64,000 nt of DNA from Bacteroidales bacterium (GTDB taxonomy: Bacteria; Bacteroidota; Bacteroidia; Bacteroidales; Lentimicrobiaceae): contig JADIZB010000034.1 of assembly GCA_016705005.1 (NCBI GenBank), positions 1 to 64,000 of the forward strand, in the 5' to 3' direction. How positions within the stretch are numbered: position 1 is the stretch's first letter; each line of letters begins with the position of its first letter. The notes beneath the pieces are model-generated. The model had not been told where the DNA came from. It made no database searches and worked only from the letters and a program-made list of their open reading frames with translations. Of the stretch, positions 1 to 8,582 are shown piece by piece. A program made the translations under genes and the position numbers.

Positions 1-524
1 TTCATCTCGGTCAGCATCTGATCCAGGATCTCCAGCTTTACCCGGTACGAAAGGATGATGGCCTCGATCACCTTTTCGTCGGCATTGCTTTCGGCAAGGT
101 CATCTTTCAGGGCATCCTTCTTTTTATCCATTTCGCTGAACTCCCTTTTCAGGTCCTCGATGATCTCGGGGTGCTGCCGGGTATAGGCCGCCAGTTCGGC
201 CTGCCGGCTGCTGATCTGGGTGGCATAGAAGGCCTCGGCATCCGAAAGCTCGTTCAGGGCCGGATTCGATGAAGAATCGCCCGTAACGGCATAGTTCCCC
301 GCCTGCTTCCGCTGATCGTTGAAATCGTTGAGCATCCAGGCCGAAGCGAAGATGAGCACCGCAGCAGCGACTTTCCAGGCATAGGGCCACAGTCTCCTCA
401 CGGTTGACTTCCGCGAAACCGGCAGCGCTTTTTCAATGGCATCCCAGGCCATCACCGGCGGTTCAAGGGCATCGAACCCTCCGGCGTGATCCTGAACAAA
501 TTGTTCGAGTTTGTCTTTTTTCAT
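1..524 (-). CDS. Anti-sigma-factor-like single-pass membrane protein (partial, runs off left edge)
   Basis: The reading frame stays open from ATG at 524 to the window edge, about 174 codons. A charged cytoplasmic N-terminus of about 45 residues precedes one transmembrane helix (residues 47-65, AWKVAAAVLIFASAWML). A Glu/Lys-rich, probably coiled-coil segment follows. This is the layout of Bacteroidota proteins encoded directly after an ECF sigma factor, which usually tether and inhibit it. The Shine-Dalgarno AGGAGA (530-535) overlaps the sigma stop codon (536-538), so translation is probably coupled. No zinc anti-sigma motif (HxxxCxxC) is visible, so the anti-sigma role is inferred from position and topology. 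Confidence 0.7.
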   Translation of the reverse strand, partial: MKKDKLEQFVQDHAGGFDALEPPVMAWDAIEKALPVSRKSTVRRLWPYAWKVAAAVLIFASAWMLNDFNDQRKQAGNYAVTGDSSSNPALNELSDAEAFYATQISSRQAELAAYTRQHPEIIEDLKREFSEMDKKKDALKDDLAESNADEKVIEAIILSYRVKLEILDQMLTEM

Positions 525-535
525 ATCATTTCTCC

Positions 536-1102
536 TCAGGCAACAAATCCGGGCATAGCCAGCAGCTTTTCCTTCACCAGCTGACGGGCCCGCATAAACT
601 GCGTTTTTGAAGTTGATTCCGATATTTTCAATATTTCCGCGATTTCAGTGTGGTCGTAGCCTTCGATCAGGTAGAGCGAGAAGATCACCCTGGCCCCTTC
701 GGGCAGCAGCTCCATGGCTTTCTTCACCCTTTCAACGCTCAGCCTCAGCTCCTCTTCGTCGGGTCCCTCCTTTTCATCGGCGATGACCAGTGTTTCCGGT
801 ATTTCGTCGCTCACCCACTCAATCCGCCTTTTCTCCAGCTCATTGATGCAGCGGTTCACCATGATCCGCTTGAGCCAGGCGCCGAAGGTGGATTCAGCCC
901 TGAACGATTCCAGTTTCCGGAAGGCTTCCACAAAACCCTCCTGCAACATATCCTTTGCCTCCTCGCTGTTGCCCATCATGCGCACACAGATGTTGTACAT
1001 GGCCTTGGCAAAAGCCTGATACAGCTCATTGTAAGCCTTGCGGTTTCCGGCTTTGCAGGCCTCAACCAGGGGCAGGTGTATGTCTTTCTGCGGGTAATTC
1101 AA
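536..1102 (-). CDS. RNA polymerase sigma factor, ECF (sigma-70 family)
   Basis: This 188-aa protein has the two-domain ECF layout. Region 2 lies at about residues 22-90, with an AKDMLQEGFVEAFRKLESFR core and the WLKRIMVNRCINELEKRR segment. Region 4 lies at about residues 125-180, with LPEGARVIFSLYLIEGYDHT followed by the helix-turn-helix EIAEILKISESTSKTQFMRAR. It would direct core RNA polymerase to a small regulon. The next gene, 11 nt downstream, encodes a membrane protein likely to be its anti-sigma partner. The target genes cannot be read from this window. Confidence 0.93.
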   Translation of the reverse strand: MNYPQKDIHLPLVEACKAGNRKAYNELYQAFAKAMYNICVRMMGNSEEAKDMLQEGFVEAFRKLESFRAESTFGAWLKRIMVNRCINELEKRRIEWVSDEIPETLVIADEKEGPDEEELRLSVERVKKAMELLPEGARVIFSLYLIEGYDHTEIAEILKISESTSKTQFMRARQLVKEKLLAMPGFVA

Positions 1103-1619
1103 ACGCCGTTCCGGATTGTAGTTGATTTAATGACAGCACAGATTCCAAAGGGTTGGAACCGGAGGAATAAAAATAGGAAATTAGGGGGTTGGTTTGACGT
1201 TGGGGGTTCAATGGCGATAGAGCGAACTAAGCGACTTAAGCGACAAAGCGAAGCGAAGGAGCGATTAAAGCTACCACTAAGACACTAAGAACACTAAGAT
1301 TCACGATACCGTGTTGTGCCTTGTGCCGGTTGCCGTCCCCGTCTCTGCACGAATCCGCCTTGCCAGTGTAAACAACGACTAAGCGACTAAGCGACTTAAG
1401 CGAAGGAGCGATTAAAGCTACCACTTAGACACTCAGAACACTAAGATTCACTAAGATTTACAATCCTTTCCTTAGTGCTCCTTAGTGCTCTTAGTGACTT
1501 AGTGGTTATTTGCGTAGCCAAAAAAGATAACAACATGATGATTATAAGTCTATTGTGCCCTATTGTGCCTATGTGGTGAAAAAAAACTTAATTCAGGGCT
1601 TATCGCGCTGGCTGAAAAA
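1103..1619. repeat. Intergenic repeat region A: AAGCGAC-type and CACTAAG-type periodic repeats
   Basis: There is no gene here. Two copies of an AGCGAC-rich stretch ending GGAGCGATTAAAGCTACCACT (about 1219-1275 and 1376-1422) each lead into a 9-10-nt periodic array of CACTAAGA. The second copy is a palindrome: the left arm (1420-1458) reads CCACTTAGACACTCAGAACA and onward, and the right arm (1471-1503) reads CTTAGTGCTCCTTAGTGCTC and onward to TTAGTGG. The same family recurs at 2.5, 11.1-11.7, 14.3-14.9 and 29.4-30.3 kb. Confidence 0.8.
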
Positions 1620-2051
1620 TTACGTCTTGTTCGAAGTTTCAACCCCGTATTGTATGGCAGCTTCCAGTATACCGGTGTTGATGTCCTTCAGGGTTTTGAA
1701 CCGGATGCAATACCCGGTTACGTTCGCTTTGCCCAGATTGGGACCATATGTCTGAGCCAGGTAATTTTTATCCGGGATACCAAGGATATAGACCGAGATT
1801 CCGGTCTTGTTGGCGCTCATCCCGATCTGAAAAAACTCCCTGGTTTTTCCACTGGCATATTTTATCGTGTAACAACCATATCCGATTGTCGGGTTGCTGA
1901 TGGTTTTATTTTCGCTGTCCTTGCCATTGTCGAACCACAACCGGCATCCCGGTACTGCCTGCAGAATAAGCCGGTGAAGCGTCAGCATCTCACTGCGTTT
2001 TGGTTCAGGCTGACTGGCCAGGTGCTGGTCGATTTGTTCCTGTATGTTCAT
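1620..2051 (-). CDS. DUF1801 (YdhG-like) domain protein
   Basis: This 143-aa soluble protein has the DUF1801 pattern: an N-terminal helix pair (EQIDQHLASQPEPKRSEMLT), a VPGCRLWFDNGKD segment, a central YTIKYASGKTREFFQIGMSA strand region and a C-terminal IRFKTLKDIN motif. The family has a steroidogenic-regulatory-like fold, and its biochemical role is not established. There is no signal peptide. It stands alone between two repeat regions. The overlapping plus-strand open frame is a shadow. Confidence 0.8.
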   Translation of the reverse strand: MNIQEQIDQHLASQPEPKRSEMLTLHRLILQAVPGCRLWFDNGKDSENKTISNPTIGYGCYTIKYASGKTREFFQIGMSANKTGISVYILGIPDKNYLAQTYGPNLGKANVTGYCIRFKTLKDINTGILEAAIQYGVETSNKT

Positions 2052-2773
2052 AGAAGATAAATATCAAGGTAAGTGAATGTGCCGGTCTGCCTTAAACAGC
2101 AGGATCGCGGAGGCTTTCAGGCCGGTCACCCGGAAATGAAGCAGCCCGAAAACAACTCTGAATCTCCATCCTACCGCAAATCCAAAAATCAACAATAAGC
2201 AGCCGGGAAATGTTTGCACATAGCTAAAAAGTTTCAGGTTTAAGGGCTGGCCGCTCATGAAACTTCAATCTTGTTTCCAATCCCCCGACCAGTTATCACC
2301 TCAGTTAATGATTAGCTGGTTTGCGCTATTATCAGTAATGACTACGTCTTTTCTCGTTGTGTCATGTGGTGAAAAAAATTAGGCCGGTTCAATCGCCTTC
2401 GGCGGTTCGGGGTTCATGGCGTAGGGTTAAGGCTTCGAGTAAATCCGCGAATCCGCGTTCAGATGCGTTCAATGGGGGGCGATAGAGCGAACGAAGCGAC
2501 TTCAGCGAAAGAGCGATTAAAGCTACCACTAAGACACTCAGAACACTAAGATTCACTAAGATTTATAAACACTGCCTTAGTGTTACTCAGTGCTCTTAGT
2601 GACTTAGTGGTTAATTGAAGAAGTTGCTTAATCAGATAACAACTAACAAATAACAGCCGTGCCTGCCGGCAGGCAGGATAACAGTTTTAATACTACTGAT
2701 CACTTGCCTCGTTAAACATAGACGAAGGATAATCTCTGCGACTTTTGCGGTTAAATTTGGCCTGATCAGCTTC
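2052..2773. repeat. Intergenic repeat region B
   Basis: A second copy of the composite repeat lies at about 2470-2612. AGCGAACGAAGCGACTTCAG leads through GAGCGATTAAAGCTACCACT into CACTAAGA periodic units, a short AT-rich loop, and the inverted right arm ending GACTTAGTGG. A short GC palindrome GCCTGCCGGCAGGC lies near 2661. The rest is AT-rich. A 64-codon minus-strand frame at 2064-2258 has no recognisable features and is not called. Confidence 0.75.
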
Positions 2774-3526
2774 CTAATCCTTCACACATCTGACAGAAAA
2801 TCCGGCTTCCTTAAACCAGATGTAGGGTGTAATGGTTTCACCCGGCTGTATCGACATGGAGCGGTACCATGCAGTCATCTCATTAACATCTTCCGTAGCA
2901 CTCCACCAATATCCCCAATAACCCAACTGGATGAAATATACTCCGAACCTTGCTCCCCCCGGCAGTGCCGTAAAGCCGCAGCCGTTGTCCGATGTTTCAT
3001 TAAAATCGGTCCAGTGCGACCCTCCCCTTTCTTTTAGTTTCATAACCGCCAGGCTATCGCCACCCAGATAAGAAACCAGGGTTGTCCATTCATCATTGGT
3101 GGGTACATGCCATCCCGCAGGGGCGATTTCACGGCTGTCGGAAACCGAATACCAGTTGTACAACCTGCCGTAAGTGGCAATCATCGGAAAAGATTTATAA
3201 TTGTTATGATTGCAGTAAGCGCCGGTTTTTAAACCATCCCATACAAGACTATCGGTTACTTCGGGTATGGAATCACCATTCCGGTACCTGGTCGTCCGCA
3301 GGTTTTCGGCCATCCATGTCTGCGTGCCGATCACAATGGTTTTATAGGTATTGCCATCCTGATCGGTCATTGTACCGTATTCCAGCGAGGAGTTAAAGAT
3401 CGCAGTGGTTTTACCGTTGGTCGGATTACCGGGTGAAGGGTCGTCTTTTTTGCAATTGGTGGTGAAAAGCATGGCAAATCCTGACACTACAAATAAAACC
3501 AACCAAATCCCCTTTTTTGCTTTCAT
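2774..3526 (-). CDS. FISUMP-domain lipoprotein (Fibrobacter succinogenes major paralogous domain)
   Basis: This 250-aa exported lipoprotein has a signal peptide ending in a lipobox with Cys25 (LFTTNC). A short low-complexity linker leads into the FISUMP domain (TIGR02145). Hallmarks are DQDGNTYKTIVIGTQTWMAE with NLRTTRYRNGD, YGRLYNWYSV, APAGWHVPTNDEW, GFTALPGGAR, YWWSATE and the terminal SVRCVKD. The domain is common on the surface of Fibrobacteres and Bacteroidota, and its function is unknown. It is one of four paralogues in this window, all minus-strand lipoproteins. Confidence 0.9.
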   Translation of the reverse strand: MKAKKGIWLVLFVVSGFAMLFTTNCKKDDPSPGNPTNGKTTAIFNSSLEYGTMTDQDGNTYKTIVIGTQTWMAENLRTTRYRNGDSIPEVTDSLVWDGLKTGAYCNHNNYKSFPMIATYGRLYNWYSVSDSREIAPAGWHVPTNDEWTTLVSYLGGDSLAVMKLKERGGSHWTDFNETSDNGCGFTALPGGARFGVYFIQLGYWGYWWSATEDVNEMTAWYRSMSIQPGETITPYIWFKEAGFSVRCVKD

Positions 3527-4359
3527 ACTTTTCTTTTTAACTATTTGTAATGATTAACCCGGGCTGTATTTGTTTTCAATAATCCCAACTTGCTTATAGT
3601 CTTATAATTCTGCCATCGTCAGGAAAACCATCCGGTAAACCTACCTCCGGCAGGTAAACCTACCTCCGGCGGGTAAACCAACCAAAGGCAGGTAAACCCT
3701 CCAAAGGCGGGTAAACCTGCCTGCGGCAGGTAAACATACCACTTTTCGTTCAGAAATCTATGAATTAAGTGCTGATTCTCTCAGCATTTTCTGGCTGTGC
3801 CGGCTTTCTGTTTTTATGTTTTGGCTTCAAAATTTACATATTATATCCTGCTGATATTGAATCACCTATGAGTAATTTTCCACCAACAAGATCAGAAATA
3901 TGTGAAATACCCCAAAACGATGCTTCCCTTTTCCGGAAAACGGGCGCTCCTTTTTCCCAAAAGGGGCGTTCCTTTTTACAGGGAAATATGTATTCTTTTC
4001 AGACCTGCGTTTAAGGAATCAGGAACAAAGTTTTTGACATCGTTAAATGATGCTCATGATTTTACAAAAACATGCTTATGACTTTCCAAAAACACATGCT
4101 CATGAATCAGAGATAGCTCAAAAAAAGCATCAGAACGACAGACCGGCAACCATTACCGGGATCGGACCTGATTTCTTTATCATGTTTTAATTTAAAAACC
4201 ACTTTGAGGTTGGCCTGAATATTCACCGGGCTTTCTCTGTCTACTGAAACAGGCAGGAATGCAACACCATTTGTATACAGATTCCTTCCTGAAAAACCGG
4301 AAAAAAAGTGAACCAATTCAACCATTATATGTTTAATAATAAACGCTAAACGTTAAACG
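3527..4359. other. Gene-poor intergenic region
   Basis: Apart from the 19-bp tandem repeat at 3634-3728, no gene is convincing. Short open frames at 3769-4014 (plus, GTG start) and 4107-4325 (minus) show no recognisable domain. Two loose direct-repeat patches are visible: GGGCGCTCCTTTTT / GGGCGTTCCTTTTT near 3942-3976, and three ATGCTCATGA / ATGCTTATGA-like copies at 4047-4105. This stretch is probably the leader of the downstream 599-aa gene. Confidence 0.5.
3634..3728. repeat. 19-bp tandem repeat (five units plus a partial sixth)
   Basis: Units start at 3634, 3653, 3672, 3691 and 3710, each 19 nt, beginning GGTAAAC and ending GGC(A/G). The first two differ only at the last base (GGTAAACCTACCTCCGGCA/G). 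Units 3-5 vary in the middle (CAACCAAAGGC, CCTCCAAAGGC, CTGCCTGCGGC). A partial sixth unit (GGTAAACATACC) follows. It lies between the divergent starts of the FISUMP lipoprotein and the 599-aa T9SS gene. Confidence 0.85.
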
Positions 4360-6159
4360 ATGAAAAAGCTATACACCAATTTCTCAGGATTATTCAAAAA
4401 CTTAGCTGCAGGTATGCTGCTGCTGACAGGCCTGGCACCCATCGGAGGGCAGGCACAGTCCATCACCCTGCTGGCCCCGAACGGCGGAGAGGTCTGGAAT
4501 GGCGGAACTTATGAAGAGGTCAGCTGGACAGGACAAGACCTTGGCAGTATTTTAAGGCTTGAAATATCAAATGACGGTGGAAATGAATGGTTTTACTTTG
4601 GTGAACTTTCATCCGCACCTAACGGAGGCATAGCCCCGGTCTTTGTGCCCAATGTTATTACCACAAACGCCCTGTTGAGAATTACCGACTTCTTCAATCC
4701 CGCGGTAAGCGACATCAGCGATGCTCCATTTTCCATTACCTTTTCACCCATCAATATATATCAGCCGGCAACCGGATCTTTTGTTTTCGCCAATGTACCC
4801 ACCTATGTAAACTGGCTCGTCAATGACCCGGACATCACCCTGATCAATGCGGAAATATCGACCGACAACGGACTTACCTATGTACCTGTAGCACAGAACA
4901 TCAACGCACTTACCGGGTTTACTTACCTTATCCTGTCAGAAACAGCAACCGAAACATGTATTCTCAGGCTTTCCAATGCCGCGGATCCGTCCGAATTTTC
5001 CGTGAGCACTCCTTTTACCATCAGCACGGTACCGGTTTATAACCTGACCTCCCCTGCCGGCGGAGAAATTGTGAATGTTTACAGCCCGGTCACCATCAGC
5101 TGGACCGTTGAAAATTCCTTTTCTGACGACTGCAATCTGGAGCTTTCGACTGACAATGGCGAAACCTGGACATTTCTCAATAATGCCACAAGCACCGGAA
5201 CATTCGGAAGTTACGTGTGGACCACCCCCAACCTTAATTCGGAAACATGCCTGATCCGCATCAGTGATATTTATTCACAAACATCAAAGGACACCTCAGG
5301 GGTATTCACCATCATGCCCTTTCCTGAAATCCAACCCTGCATGGTCACGGTCGACAGCCTGACAAACCACAACATCATTGTATGGGAAAAGCCCGAATCC
5401 GGCCTTATTACTGATTTCCTTGTTTACAGGGAAACAACCCAGGCCAATGTTTATGAGGTCATCGATACGGTTGGTTATGATGAGGAACCAGTGGTCAGCG
5501 ACTTTGATTCAAACCCGGCCGTTCGTCCCTATAGATATAAGATCGGATTTCTGGACAACGAAAACAGGGTGTTCCCCGCCGGCGATTACCACCAGACCAT
5601 TCACCTGACCATCAGCCAGGGTGTCAGCGGCAACTGGAACCTGATCTGGACACCTTACACCGGATTTGACTATTCATCCTATAACATTCTGCGCAAAACC
5701 GGATCGGGCAGCTATGAGCAGATAGCCACCATTTCATCCAGTTTCAACTCATACACCGATTTTGAAGCTCCATCGGAAGAAGTTTCCTACATCGTGGCCA
5801 TCGACCGTCCCGGCGCATGCAATACCGGCTCCCGAAGCAACAACTATTCGGATGTCCGTTCCAATGTAGCCTCGCTGAGTCCGGTTGGCATTGCCGGAAA
5901 CAAGGATGTTGATTTCAGCATTTATCCTGTTCCTGCCAACGACCGGATCAACCTTCAGTTTGGTGAAAATTTGAAAGGAACCATCCTCCTGACCATCACC
6001 GATATTACCGGCCGGATCATTTTTTCCGCGGACTACAGCGGTGTGCGTCCTGGACAGGTGTATTCTGTCAGCACTTCGGATTATAAGGAAGGCATCTATC
6101 TGCTGAATGTAATTTCGGAGGAGAGCCGGAGCACGAAGAAAATCGTGGTCAGGCATTAA
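4360..6159 (+). CDS. T9SS-sorted surface protein with PNGGE-type Ig-like repeats (tandem paralogue 1)
   Basis: This 599-aa protein has a signal peptide (about residues 1-33, ending GGQAQS). Beta-sandwich modules with LLAPNGGEVW and LTSPAGGEIVN motifs resemble the Ser/Thr-rich Kre9/Knh1-like (PNGGE) extracellular domain. A fibronectin-III-like middle follows, and a C-terminal T9SS sorting domain starts at about residue 520 (FSIYPVPANDRINLQF ... EGIYLLNVIS ... KKIVVRH). It is presumably secreted across the outer membrane and anchored or released. No catalytic motif is seen, so an adhesive or structural role is possible but unproven. The gene at 6503-8302 has the same length and is closely similar throughout. 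Confidence 0.85.
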   Translation: MKKLYTNFSGLFKNLAAGMLLLTGLAPIGGQAQSITLLAPNGGEVWNGGTYEEVSWTGQDLGSILRLEISNDGGNEWFYFGELSSAPNGGIAPVFVPNVITTNALLRITDFFNPAVSDISDAPFSITFSPINIYQPATGSFVFANVPTYVNWLVNDPDITLINAEISTDNGLTYVPVAQNINALTGFTYLILSETATETCILRLSNAADPSEFSVSTPFTISTVPVYNLTSPAGGEIVNVYSPVTISWTVENSFSDDCNLELSTDNGETWTFLNNATSTGTFGSYVWTTPNLNSETCLIRISDIYSQTSKDTSGVFTIMPFPEIQPCMVTVDSLTNHNIIVWEKPESGLITDFLVYRETTQANVYEVIDTVGYDEEPVVSDFDSNPAVRPYRYKIGFLDNENRVFPAGDYHQTIHLTISQGVSGNWNLIWTPYTGFDYSSYNILRKTGSGSYEQIATISSSFNSYTDFEAPSEEVSYIVAIDRPGACNTGSRSNNYSDVRSNVASLSPVGIAGNKDVDFSIYPVPANDRINLQFGENLKGTILLTITDITGRIIFSADYSGVRPGQVYSVSTSDYKEGIYLLNVISEESRSTKKIVVRH

Positions 6160-6213
6160 ATACTTTCCTGAATCCGTTCTGCTTTCTGCAGGTCGGATCA
6201 ATGGGGATTTACA

Positions 6214-6252
6214 CGGAGATTTCAGGCATGTCCCGGACTCTCCGTTTTTTTT
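6214..6252 (+). terminator. Rho-independent terminator after T9SS paralogue 1
   Basis: CGGAGATTTCAGG and CCCGGACTCTCCG form an imperfect stem around CATGT, followed by a run of eight T. A related hairpin sits at the same distance after the second paralogue, so the terminator was duplicated with the gene. Confidence 0.8.
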
Positions 6253-6466
6253 GTTTATCAATTGAGTGCCAATTGACCTGACTTTACAGGGAAAGCAATC
6301 CTGACGCTGTGATGGCCAATGATCTGAACGCTCAAATTTGAACCTGCCCAAAGATTTACAGGCCCGAAACAAATTGCAGAGAAAAAGATATCCCCTGAAA
6401 TTGATCAAAGCAGGCTGATCTGCATTGATTAATAATTCAGGAAATGTGCTTTGAACTTTTTGCAGA

Positions 6467-6474
6467 TACTTTTG
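6467..6474 (+). promoter_or_regulatory. Candidate Bacteroidota -7 promoter element (TACTTTTG)
   Basis: TACTTTTG matches the Bacteroidota primary-sigma -7 consensus TAnnTTTG and lies 28 nt before the ATG at 6503. A TTTG occurs 13 nt upstream, closer than the usual 19-21 nt, so only the -7 element is supported. Confidence 0.4.
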
Positions 6475-6502
6475 TTTAAAGTTATATTCGAAACATAAAA
6501 CA

Positions 6503-8302
6503 ATGAAACAGAACTACAACACCATAGCGCAACATCTGAAATCTTTGATTTTCGGGATGTTTATTTTCTCAGTCATGATTGGCTCCCCGGTCGCAGCCCA
6601 GACAATTACCCTTCAAACCCCGAACGGCGGAGAGGTATGGGATGCCGGTACCGTAGAAGTGATCAGCTGGTCGGGGCAGAATCTTTCCGGCATTATCCGG
6701 ATTGAATTTTCGCCGGACGGCGGAAACAGCTGGCTCTACTGCGGCGAGGTTCCAACAGCTCCTGCCGGAGGCAATGCCAGCCTGGGCGTGCCCTATTTTC
6801 TCACCGGGAATGCTTTGCTCAGGGTTTACGACGTAACACAACCTGAAGTCACCGACCTGAGCGATGCTCCTTTTACAGTCCTGATTCCGGCAATCTTCAT
6901 CTGGGAACCATCCGGTAATTCAGCAGTATTTGCCAACAGTCCGGCGCAGGTATACTGGATTCTGAATGTACCTGATATAACCCTTATCAATGCTGAAATT
7001 TCGACCGATAACGGGCAGACCTTTACGCCTGTTGCGCAGAACCTGAATGCTCAGATGAGTTATACCTATCTGGAATTATCGGACGTGCCTGCCGACTCCT
7101 GTATCCTTAAGCTTTACAATGCGGAAGACCCTTCCGAATATGGACTGAGCAACCTGTTTGCAATCAGCCCGCTACCTGTTTATACGCTGACATCACCGGC
7201 AGGTGGCGAAATTGTCAATACATATAGTTCATTTACAATTGCCTGGGATGTTGAAAATCCTTATACAGCCTATAACTATCTTGAATTTTCCAGTGATAAT
7301 GGTGAAACATGGGAAGTCATCGCGAATGGTGCAGCCAGGGGGAATTCAGGGAGTGTTGAGTGGATCACCCCCAATGTGGATTCTGAGGAATGCCTGATCC
7401 GGATCACCGATTCTTACGCATATTCATCCAACGATACCAGTGCACCGTTCACCATTCTGGCTTATCCTGAAACACCGGTATGCATGGTAACGGTCGACAG
7501 CCTGACCAACCAGAATGTGATCATATGGGAAAAACCGGTTTCGGACCTTATCGCCGATTTCCTGGTTTACAAGGAAACAGATGAAGCCAATGTTTATGAG
7601 GTCATTGACACAGTCAGCTATGAAGAGGCTCCCATTGTGAGTGACTTTGGCTCCAACCCGGCCATGAGACCTTACCGTTACAAAATCGGGTTCAGGGATA
7701 GTGAAAACCGGGTATTTCCTGCCGGCGACTATCATCAGACCATCCACCTGACCATCAACCAGGGGGTTAACGGCAACTGGAACCTGATCTGGACCCCTTA
7801 TACAGGAATCGACTACACTTCGTATAAAATTATGCGCTCATCGGGCAATGGCGACTTTGAGCAGATCGCCTCCGTTTCGGCCAGCTTCAGTTCGTTTACC
7901 GATTTCGATGCACCGGCAGGCGACATCGCCTATATGGTTAAAATCGTGAATCCCGAGGGTTGCAACACCGGTCTCCGCAACGCGGTATATACCGATATTT
8001 ACTCCAATCAGGCATCGGCAAGTCCGGTACAGGTAAATGACCCCGGCAAAACCGCCTTTAACATCTATCCTGTTCCTGCCAATGACCGGATCAGTATTCA
8101 GTTTGGTGACAATGTGAAAGGAACCATCCGACTGACCCTCACCGATGTAACCGGCCGGGTGATTTATTCAACGGAATACAGCGATGTACGCCAGGGACAG
8201 GTGTATTCGGTCAACACTTCGGAATTTAATGAAGGGATTTATCTGCTGAATGTAATTTCGGCCGACAGCAGGAACACCAGGAAAATCGTGGTAAGGCATT
8301 AA
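6503..8302 (+). CDS. T9SS-sorted surface protein with PNGGE-type Ig-like repeats (tandem paralogue 2)
   Basis: This 599-aa protein is co-linear with the gene at 4360-6159. It shares the signal peptide, LQTPNGGEVW and LTSPAGGEIVN modules, a nearly identical central block (MVTVDSLTNQNVIIWEKP; RPYRYKIGF) and the same T9SS C-terminus (FNIYPVPANDRISIQFG ... RKIVVRH). The most variable parts are the signal peptide and the modules around residues 60-130. Start-to-start spacing is 2143 nt, and the flanks are also related, which indicates a segmental tandem duplication. No enzymatic motif is visible. Its last 24 residues are identical to the end of the remnant at 10.6 kb. Confidence 0.85.
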   Translation: MKQNYNTIAQHLKSLIFGMFIFSVMIGSPVAAQTITLQTPNGGEVWDAGTVEVISWSGQNLSGIIRIEFSPDGGNSWLYCGEVPTAPAGGNASLGVPYFLTGNALLRVYDVTQPEVTDLSDAPFTVLIPAIFIWEPSGNSAVFANSPAQVYWILNVPDITLINAEISTDNGQTFTPVAQNLNAQMSYTYLELSDVPADSCILKLYNAEDPSEYGLSNLFAISPLPVYTLTSPAGGEIVNTYSSFTIAWDVENPYTAYNYLEFSSDNGETWEVIANGAARGNSGSVEWITPNVDSEECLIRITDSYAYSSNDTSAPFTILAYPETPVCMVTVDSLTNQNVIIWEKPVSDLIADFLVYKETDEANVYEVIDTVSYEEAPIVSDFGSNPAMRPYRYKIGFRDSENRVFPAGDYHQTIHLTINQGVNGNWNLIWTPYTGIDYTSYKIMRSSGNGDFEQIASVSASFSSFTDFDAPAGDIAYMVKIVNPEGCNTGLRNAVYTDIYSNQASASPVQVNDPGKTAFNIYPVPANDRISIQFGDNVKGTIRLTLTDVTGRVIYSTEYSDVRQGQVYSVNTSEFNEGIYLLNVISADSRNTRKIVVRH

Positions 8303-8356
8303 TTGCTGAGCGATATCTGGTCTGCATTACGCAAGTCCGATCAGATTGAATATAAA

Positions 8357-8393
8357 CGGAGAATTCAGGCATTTCCTGAACTCTCCGTTTTAT
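8357..8393 (+). terminator. Rho-independent terminator after T9SS paralogue 2
   Basis: CGGAGAATTCAGG and CCTGAACTCTCCG pair around CATTT and are followed by TTTTATT. It is homologous to the hairpin at 6214-6252. Confidence 0.8.
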
Positions 8394-8582
8394 TATGTTT
8401 ATCATATAAGTGCAATATGTTTCGCTTTCTCACATTTTAACCTGTCAGAGGATTTACAGCCCGAAACATATCACGGATCAATGTCGTTTAGTTAAGTAAT
8501 ATTGCTTTCGACTCAGAGGGAAGATACTTTTTCACAAATTTAAACCGGTTCTAAGTAGTGAACTTTTGAATAACAGACATTG

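Larger units (their letters stand above)
6160..6502. other. Intergenic region between the tandem paralogues (duplicated)
   Basis: Beyond the terminator, 6340-6385 (GATTTACAGGCCCGAAACA) resembles 8450-8470 downstream of copy 2 (GATTTACAGCCCGAAACATA). The duplication unit therefore included 3' flanking DNA. No gene is seen. Confidence 0.6.

Noticed and set aside
2064..2258. 64-codon minus-strand open frame
   Set aside because: It has no domain or close promoter, lies in an intergenic region and shows odd residue composition.
3769..4325. Two short open frames (81 and 72 codons)
   Set aside because: Neither has recognisable features or a good start context. Both overlap short direct-repeat patches and lie upstream of a large gene.
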